Below are positions 60,230 to 64,000 of a DNA stretch of 64,000 nucleotides, one piece after another (position 1 is the first letter of the stretch; the number at the start of each line of letters is the position of its first letter). The notes beneath the pieces are model-generated. The model saw only the letters and a list, made by a program, of their open reading frames with translations, had not been told where the DNA came from and searched no databases. Location: assembly GCA_964635055.1 (NCBI GenBank), contig CAZWMT010000010.1, positions 81,434-145,433 on the forward strand. Reading direction: 5' to 3'. This DNA comes from JAEUJM01 sp964635055. GTDB lineage: Bacteria > Actinomycetota > Acidimicrobiia > Acidimicrobiales > DATDAH01. The translations under genes were made by a program, and so were the position numbers.

Positions 60230-61411
60230 TCAGCGGGGCGCCTTGGCCACCAGCGGGATCTTGTAGAGGCGGGACCAGTTCTCGCCCACGATCCTCACCT
60301 TGGCGTCGTGCGGGAGGTCGAGCTGCTCGAAGCCCTCGACGGCGTGCGGGTACGCCGAGTCGCCGTGGGGGTAGTCGGTGGAGAACACCAGGTTGTCGGC
60401 GCCGAACCAGTCGACGTACTGGCGCGCCGTCGCCTCGTCGGCCTCGACCGACAGGAAGCAGTTGCGCCGGAAGTACTCCGACGGCTTCATGGTGAGGTCG
60501 GTGGCCTCGTACCACCCCGTCCACTCGTAGTGCTCGTCGAGGCGGTGCAGCAGCCACGGCGCCCACGAGCAGTTGCCCTCGAGCAGCGCCACCCGCAGGT
60601 CGGGGAAGCGCTCGAGCACGCCGCCGCCGCACAGGCTGACCGTCACGAACTGGATGGCGAGGGGCTGGTTGAACGTGTGCCACATCATCAGCCGGTCGAA
60701 CACCTCGAGCGAGAAGTCCGGCCTCAGGTAGGTCTGGCCGCCGCCGTGGAAGGCGAGGGGCACGTCGAGGCGCTGCACCTCGGCCCAGAGCGGGTCGTAG
60801 GCGGGGTGGTGCCACGGTCGGCGGTTCACGCAGCCGGGCGCGAGGAACACCGCCTTGAAGCCCAGCTCCTCCACGCAGCGGCGAGCCTCGGCCACGGCGC
60901 CGGGAACGTCGTGGGGGGCGACCATGGCGGCGCCGAACATCCGGTCGGGGGCGTGGGCGCAGAAGTCGGCCAGCCAGTCGTTGTAGGCGCGGGCGATGGC
61001 CGACGCGAACTCGGGCTCCAGGCCGTCGGCGCCGACGCTGTCCACCGAGTCGAGCCCGAGGACGAACAGGCCTCGGGACGGGTACAGCACCGCGAGGTCG
61101 AGGCCCTCGGCGTCCATGGCGTCGATCTGCGAGGCGGCGTCCCAGCCGCGCGACTCCGGGTCGGCGTAGACGTCGTCGTGCTCCTCCCGCCACCCGGTCT
61201 TGCGGCCGTCGATGCGCAGCGGCCGCACCCGCCCCATGCGCAGCAGCGAGTGGTTCTTCACCCGCACCCGCATGTCGCGCGGCATCTCCGACAGCCCGAT
61301 CGGGGCGGCGTGGGCGAAGGCCGGGTCGATGTAGCGCGGCCACAGGTCGGGCGGCTCCATCACGTGGAGGTCGCTGTCGGCGATCACGACGTCGCGCAGC
61401 GAGTCAGCCAT
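60230..61411 (-). CDS. Amidohydrolase-2 family protein
   Basis: 393 residues: VVIADSDLHVMEPPDLWPRY (metal motif DxxxH variant), GWDAASQIDAMDAEGLDLAVLYPS, VPLAFHGGGQ, VALLEGNCSWAPWLLHRLDEHYEW and the closing NLVFSTDYPHGDSAYPHAVE. Same superfamily as 38620-39834 but a different branch (DTDYPH type, often next to acyl-CoA catabolic genes). ATG 61411. Gene pair with 61507-61917 on the same strand, separated by a strong hairpin. Confidence 0.88.
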   Translation of the reverse strand: MADSLRDVVIADSDLHVMEPPDLWPRYIDPAFAHAAPIGLSEMPRDMRVRVKNHSLLRMGRVRPLRIDGRKTGWREEHDDVYADPESRGWDAASQIDAMDAEGLDLAVLYPSRGLFVLGLDSVDSVGADGLEPEFASAIARAYNDWLADFCAHAPDRMFGAAMVAPHDVPGAVAEARRCVEELGFKAVFLAPGCVNRRPWHHPAYDPLWAEVQRLDVPLAFHGGGQTYLRPDFSLEVFDRLMMWHTFNQPLAIQFVTVSLCGGGVLERFPDLRVALLEGNCSWAPWLLHRLDEHYEWTGWYEATDLTMKPSEYFRRNCFLSVEADEATARQYVDWFGADNLVFSTDYPHGDSAYPHAVEGFEQLDLPHDAKVRIVGENWSRLYKIPLVAKAPR

Positions 61412-61436
61412 CGCAGCGCTCCAGCGACGACCCGTT

Positions 61437-61480
61437 CTGGCACCGGATCTCGGTGCCCTGGCCCCGAAATCCGGTGCCAG
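61437..61480. repeat. Palindromic element 1
   Basis: CTGGCACCGGAT (61437-61448) and ATCCGGTGCCAG (61469-61480) are perfectly complementary. The stem extends inward by five more positions with one mismatch, leaving a 10-base loop. It sits between two same-strand genes. It could be an intrinsic terminator or a REP-like repeat. Compare 61936-61985, which begins with the same GTTCTGGC. Confidence 0.8.
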
Positions 61481-61506
61481 TTCGGGTGAGCTGGTGTTGG
61501 CGGGAG

Positions 61507-61917
61507 TCAGCCATCGTCGTCCTCGTCGCCGGTGCCGAGCACCTCGGCGGCCACCTTGAGGGCGTCGTTGGCGGCGGGGACGCCGGCGTAGACGGCCGTC
61601 TGCATGAGGGCCTCGATCAGCTCCTCACGGGTGAGGCCCACGTTCAGGGCGCCGGCGAGGTGGGCCCGCAGCTCGTCGGTGCGGCCGAGGGCGGCGAGTT
61701 GGGACACGGTGACGAGGCTGCGGTCGCGGATGGCCAGGCCGGGTCGCGACCAGATCATCCCGAAGGCCGACTCGGCGACATAGCGGTAGAAGTCCGGGGC
61801 CAGCTTCGCGGCCGGGAAGGCGCCGGTCGGCCCCGACGCCACCTGCGGCCACAGCTGGGCCTGGACGGCCCGGCCTCTGGCGAGCAGTTCGTCCTGCGCG
61901 TCATCAGCGTCGGGCAT
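61507..61917 (-). CDS. Carboxymuconolactone decarboxylase-like protein
   Basis: 136 residues. Helical CMD fold: AFGMIWSRPGLAIRDRSLVT, then VSQLAALGRTDELRAHLAGALN and GLTREELIEALMQTAVYAGVPAAN. It lacks the CxxC of AhpD, so it belongs to the decarboxylase-like branch. ATG 61917 has GGAGG 5-6 bases upstream. In actinobacterial catabolic clusters these small proteins often accompany amidohydrolases. It is flanked on both sides by strong palindromes. Confidence 0.88.
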   Translation of the reverse strand: MPDADDAQDELLARGRAVQAQLWPQVASGPTGAFPAAKLAPDFYRYVAESAFGMIWSRPGLAIRDRSLVTVSQLAALGRTDELRAHLAGALNVGLTREELIEALMQTAVYAGVPAANDALKVAAEVLGTGDEDDDG

Positions 61918-61935
61918 CACACCCTCCCTTCCCTC

Positions 61936-61985
61936 GTTCTGGCTCCCGATTCGACCGCTGTGACGATCGAATCGGGAGCCAGAAC
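61936..61985. repeat. Palindromic element 2
   Basis: GTTCTGGCTCCCGATTCGA (61936-61954) pairs perfectly over 19 bp with TCGAATCGGGAGCCAGAAC (61967-61985); the loop is 12 bases. It lies between the thiolase stop codon and the carboxymuconolactone-decarboxylase-like gene start. One of the strongest stems in the window. Confidence 0.85.
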
Positions 61986-62008
61986 CGGATGTGTTCGGTC
62001 CTCGGCCA

Positions 62009-63169
62009 TCACGCCACCCCCTCGAACAGGTTCACGGTGCACACGCTGCCGCCGCCGACCAGGTGGGCCAGCGCGGTGCGGGCGCCCTCGACCTGGCGGC
62101 TGCCGGCCTCGCCCCGCAGCTGGTGCACGATCTCGTGGACCATGGCCAGCCCGGTGGGCCCGCCCGGGTGCCCCCGGGCGATGAGGCCGCCGTCGGTGTT
62201 GAACGGGATCGACCCGCCCAGCGCGGTGGCGCCCGACTCGAGCAGCTTCTCGCCGTCGCCTTCCGGACAGAAGCCCAGCAGCTCGTAGTACTCCAGCTCC
62301 TCGTTGGCGAAGGCGTCGTGGCACAGGGCGAGGTCGACGTCGTCGGGACCCATGCCGGCCAGCTCGTAGGCCGCGTCGGCGGTGTCACGGGTCATCGTCG
62401 CCGGGCCGACCACCGGTCCGAGGAAGGTGTGCCCCGGTGCGTAGGTCTCGCTGCGCAGCGCGGAGGCCACCGGCCGGACCACCTTGCGTCCCGGCTGGGA
62501 CGAGCGCACGAGGTCTTCGGCGGCCACGATCACGCAGGCGGCGCCGTCGTCGGCGGGGCAGGCCATCATCGCGGTGAGCGGCTCGGCGACCATCCGCGAC
62601 GCCAGCACCTCCTCGACGGTCACCACGTGGTCGGTGCGGCGGTGGCTCCACTCGCAGGCGGCGCCGTGGTTCCAGTTCTTGGCCGCGATCGCGGCGAAGT
62701 GCTCGGGCGTCGTGCCGTGGTCGTGCATCCGGCGCTGCGCCCACAGCGCGAAGTAGGCCGCCGGCAGGATGGTTGCGTCGAGGCGGTCGCGACCGGTGCC
62801 ACGCGACCGCCCGCCGCCGCCGGCCATGTCGGTCATCTTGTCGAACGCCAGCGCCATCGCCACTCGGGCCCGGCCGGACGCCACCGCCCACGCCGCCTCC
62901 CGGAACGCCACCAGCCCGGTGGCCGACGCGTTCTCGACGTGGGTGACCGGCAGCCCGGTGAGGCCCAGCTCCTTCATGGCCACCACGCCCAGGAGCGACC
63001 CCGGCTGGAGGTAGCCCACGAAGGCCTCGTCGACGTCGGCCAGGGTGATGCCGGCGTCGTGCAGGGCGGCGAGGCCGGCGTCGCGGGCCAGCTCGGCGGT
63101 GCCGCGCTCGCGGTACATCCCGAAGGGCACGATCCCGGTGCCGGCGACGGCGACGTTCGTGAACCTCAT
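62009..63169 (-). CDS. Thiolase-like (SCP2/lipid-transfer type) protein with Ser in place of the nucleophilic Cys
   Basis: 386 residues. Thiolase fold of the SCPx/lipid-transfer subgroup: VAVAGTGIVPFGMYRERGTA, VENASATGLVAFREAAWAVASG, CHDAFANEELEYYELLGFCP and NTDGGLIARGHPGGPTGLAM. The nucleophile position in VENxCATG is Ser82, whereas the C-terminal histidine (GHPGGPTG) is kept. Normal thiolysis is therefore unlikely. It is paired with a DUF35 gene just upstream, as in Ltp2/DUF35-type aldolases of steroid degradation. ATG 63169 is the family-typical start; the longer upstream frame is basic low-complexity. Confidence 0.85.
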   Translation of the reverse strand: MRFTNVAVAGTGIVPFGMYRERGTAELARDAGLAALHDAGITLADVDEAFVGYLQPGSLLGVVAMKELGLTGLPVTHVENASATGLVAFREAAWAVASGRARVAMALAFDKMTDMAGGGGRSRGTGRDRLDATILPAAYFALWAQRRMHDHGTTPEHFAAIAAKNWNHGAACEWSHRRTDHVVTVEEVLASRMVAEPLTAMMACPADDGAACVIVAAEDLVRSSQPGRKVVRPVASALRSETYAPGHTFLGPVVGPATMTRDTADAAYELAGMGPDDVDLALCHDAFANEELEYYELLGFCPEGDGEKLLESGATALGGSIPFNTDGGLIARGHPGGPTGLAMVHEIVHQLRGEAGSRQVEGARTALAHLVGGGSVCTVNLFEGVA

Positions 63170-63404
63170 CGAGCGTCGTCCTCGCTCGGAGATCGCATGC
63201 CGGGCCGCCGCCGCGGTGGAGGAGAGCCCGCGCCGGTTCTCCTCACGGGGCCAGCGCCGGCGACCAGCCCGGCGTGGCCCCCGCCTGCGCCGATCGTCGG
63301 TGGCGCGCCGGCGTCGCACCAGACGGCCGGCTCGGCCGCGCGCCGCTCGCCGGGGCGGCCGAAGGGAGCGGTGCGGGTGCCCGCACAGCCGGTGCCGCTG
63401 AGGC

Positions 63405-63836
63405 TCACGATGCCTGCTCCTGAGTCGGTGCGGGCCGGAAGCGGAAGATGACCACCTCGTCGCCGGCGTCGTCGGTGCGCAGCGACTCGAGGTCGAGCTC
63501 CATCTCCATGCCGATGGCGAACTCGTCGCGGTCGCCCTGCAGGATCGACTGCACCCGGGGGCCCTCGGGCAGGTCGACCTGGCCCACGCCGTAGGCGTCG
63601 ACCTGGGCGTCCTTCTTGGCGAACAGCGGCACGTGCACGTAGGTCCAGGTCCACAGGCGCCCCCGGGGCCCGAGCTCGACGTCCTCGCACCCCTCGGCCA
63701 GGCACTTCGCGCACACCCGGCGGCGGGGGAAGAAGTGCTCGCCGCAGGCCGGGCAGCGGCTGCCGAGCAGGCGGGGGGCGTCGACCGGGTCGTCGGGCAC
63801 GGTGAAGTACCCCTCGGCGATGGGCACCCGCGCCAT
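63405..63836 (-). CDS. DUF35 OB-fold/zinc-ribbon protein
   Basis: 143 residues. A rubredoxin-like zinc ribbon (RCPACGEHFFPRRRVCAKC) is followed by an OB-fold (GRLWTWTYVHVPLFAKKDAQ, then YGVGQVDLPEGPRVQSIL). DUF35 proteins pair with thiolase-like enzymes and hydratases, giving acyl-CoA-binding partners such as ChsH2. The thiolase-like gene follows 235 bp downstream on the same strand. The first 14 codons (MARVPIAEGYFTVP) are copied in tandem upstream (63836-64000). Confidence 0.92.
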   Translation of the reverse strand: MARVPIAEGYFTVPDDPVDAPRLLGSRCPACGEHFFPRRRVCAKCLAEGCEDVELGPRGRLWTWTYVHVPLFAKKDAQVDAYGVGQVDLPEGPRVQSILQGDRDEFAIGMEMELDLESLRTDDAGDEVVIFRFRPAPTQEQAS

Positions 63837-63901
63837 CAGGCGCCGCCGCCCGGCACGGTGAAGTACCGCCCGCTTCTCGCGGCGATGGGGATCCGTGCCA
63901 T
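63836..63901 (-). CDS. Mini-ORF 1 (21 residues) upstream of the DUF35 gene
   Basis: ATG at 63899-63901, stop TGA at 63836-63838. Peptide begins MARIPIAARSGRYFTVPGG and ends GA; the DUF35 protein begins MARVPIAEGYFTVPDD. Stop and next start overlap as TGATG, so a terminating ribosome could re-initiate directly on the DUF35 gene. Whether the peptide is made is unknown. Confidence 0.4.
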   Translation of the reverse strand: MARIPIAARSGRYFTVPGGGA

Positions 63902-63966
63902 CAGGCGCCGCCGCCCGGCGCGGTGAGGTGCCGCCGGCTTCTCGCGGCGATGGGGATCCGTGCCAT
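63901..63966 (-). CDS. Mini-ORF 2 (21 residues) in the same array
   Basis: ATG at 63964-63966, stop at 63901-63903. It begins MARIPIAARSRRHLTAPGG and ends GA, more diverged from the DUF35 start than mini-ORF 1. It overlaps mini-ORF 1 by one base. A further unit's stop (63966-63968) begins at the window edge, so the array continues beyond 64000. Confidence 0.4.
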   Translation of the reverse strand: MARIPIAARSRRHLTAPGGGA

Positions 63967-64000
63967 CAGGCGCCGCCGCCCGGCGCGGTGAGGTGCCGCC

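Larger units (their letters stand above)
63834..64000 (-). repeat. 65-bp tandem array copying the start of the DUF35 gene
   Basis: CATCAGGCGCCGCCGCCCGG recurs at 63834, 63899 and 63964, a strict 65-bp period that runs to the window edge. Each unit, read on the minus strand, holds a start codon, a degenerate copy of the DUF35 N-terminus and a stop that overlaps the next start by one base (TGATG). Confidence 0.9.

Noticed and set aside
60015..61343. A 442-residue minus-strand frame overlapping the amidohydrolase
   Set aside because: Arg/Pro-rich shadow frame; the frame at 60230-61411 has the family motifs.
63170..63319. N-terminal extension of the thiolase-like protein
   Set aside because: Basic low-complexity sequence before the family-typical MRFTNVAVAG start.

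Overview
The window is very GC-rich and almost fully coding. It has many GTG starts, ATGA/GTGA gene overlaps, F420-type enzymes, a PknB-like receptor kinase and two DUF222/HNH (13E12-family) proteins. This points to an actinobacterium, and the gene style suggests an Acidimicrobiia-like draft or metagenome-assembled genome (class is my inference). A run of exactly 100 N at 8318-8417 marks a scaffold join. No rRNA, intact tRNA, CRISPR array or transposase was seen.

Layout. 1-15 kb: an HNH protein, a HEAT-repeat gene bracketed by two remnants of a tRNA-Arg 3' half, a stand-alone LigD-type polymerase, an ABC-2 exporter cassette flanked by decayed TetR and LuxR regulators, an RCC1-repeat surface protein broken by the gap, a receptor-like Ser/Thr kinase with a seven-bladed extracellular propeller, a cupin/TPR protein and a second HNH protein. 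15-19.6 kb: small enzymes (Ddn-like, ASCH, methyltransferase, DUF1697), a DUF4389 membrane protein and an SGNH hydrolase.

19.6-37.1 kb is the centrepiece: a tightly overlapping phosphate-uptake (pst) supercluster. Two promoters carry tandem 11-bp repeats resembling the actinobacterial PhoP (PHO) box, each ending 16 bp before an identical TACCGT -10 element. They drive coiled-coil and tail-anchored proteins, then pstC-pstA-pstS, a giant PstS-like protein, two members of a new secreted family (a third lies downstream), an LPLTG surface protein, a sortase-fold protein that has lost all three catalytic residues, and a PstB with a ~300-residue N-terminal extension. A second pstS and the third family member follow. 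I infer a phosphate-starvation surface complex in which Pst is combined with wall-anchored or membrane-tethered proteins.

37-57 kb: a glucosaminidase-type hydrolase, an amidohydrolase, a ParE-type toxin-antitoxin pair, a 2364-residue subtilase with 18 'LDDD' repeats, small lipoproteins, a fasciclin protein, a sulfite-oxidase-fold membrane protein and a 1745-residue NHL/carboxypeptidase-regulatory repeat protein. 57-64 kb: a catabolic, acyl-CoA-flavoured neighbourhood (LLM oxidoreductase fragment, epoxide hydrolase, SDR, amidohydrolase, carboxymuconolactone-decarboxylase-like, thiolase-like, DUF35). It is punctuated by strong intergenic palindromes and ends in a remarkable 65-bp tandem array of mini-ORFs that copy the start of the DUF35 gene. 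Many genes show a TANNNT box 6-9 bp before the start codon, suggesting widespread leaderless transcription.
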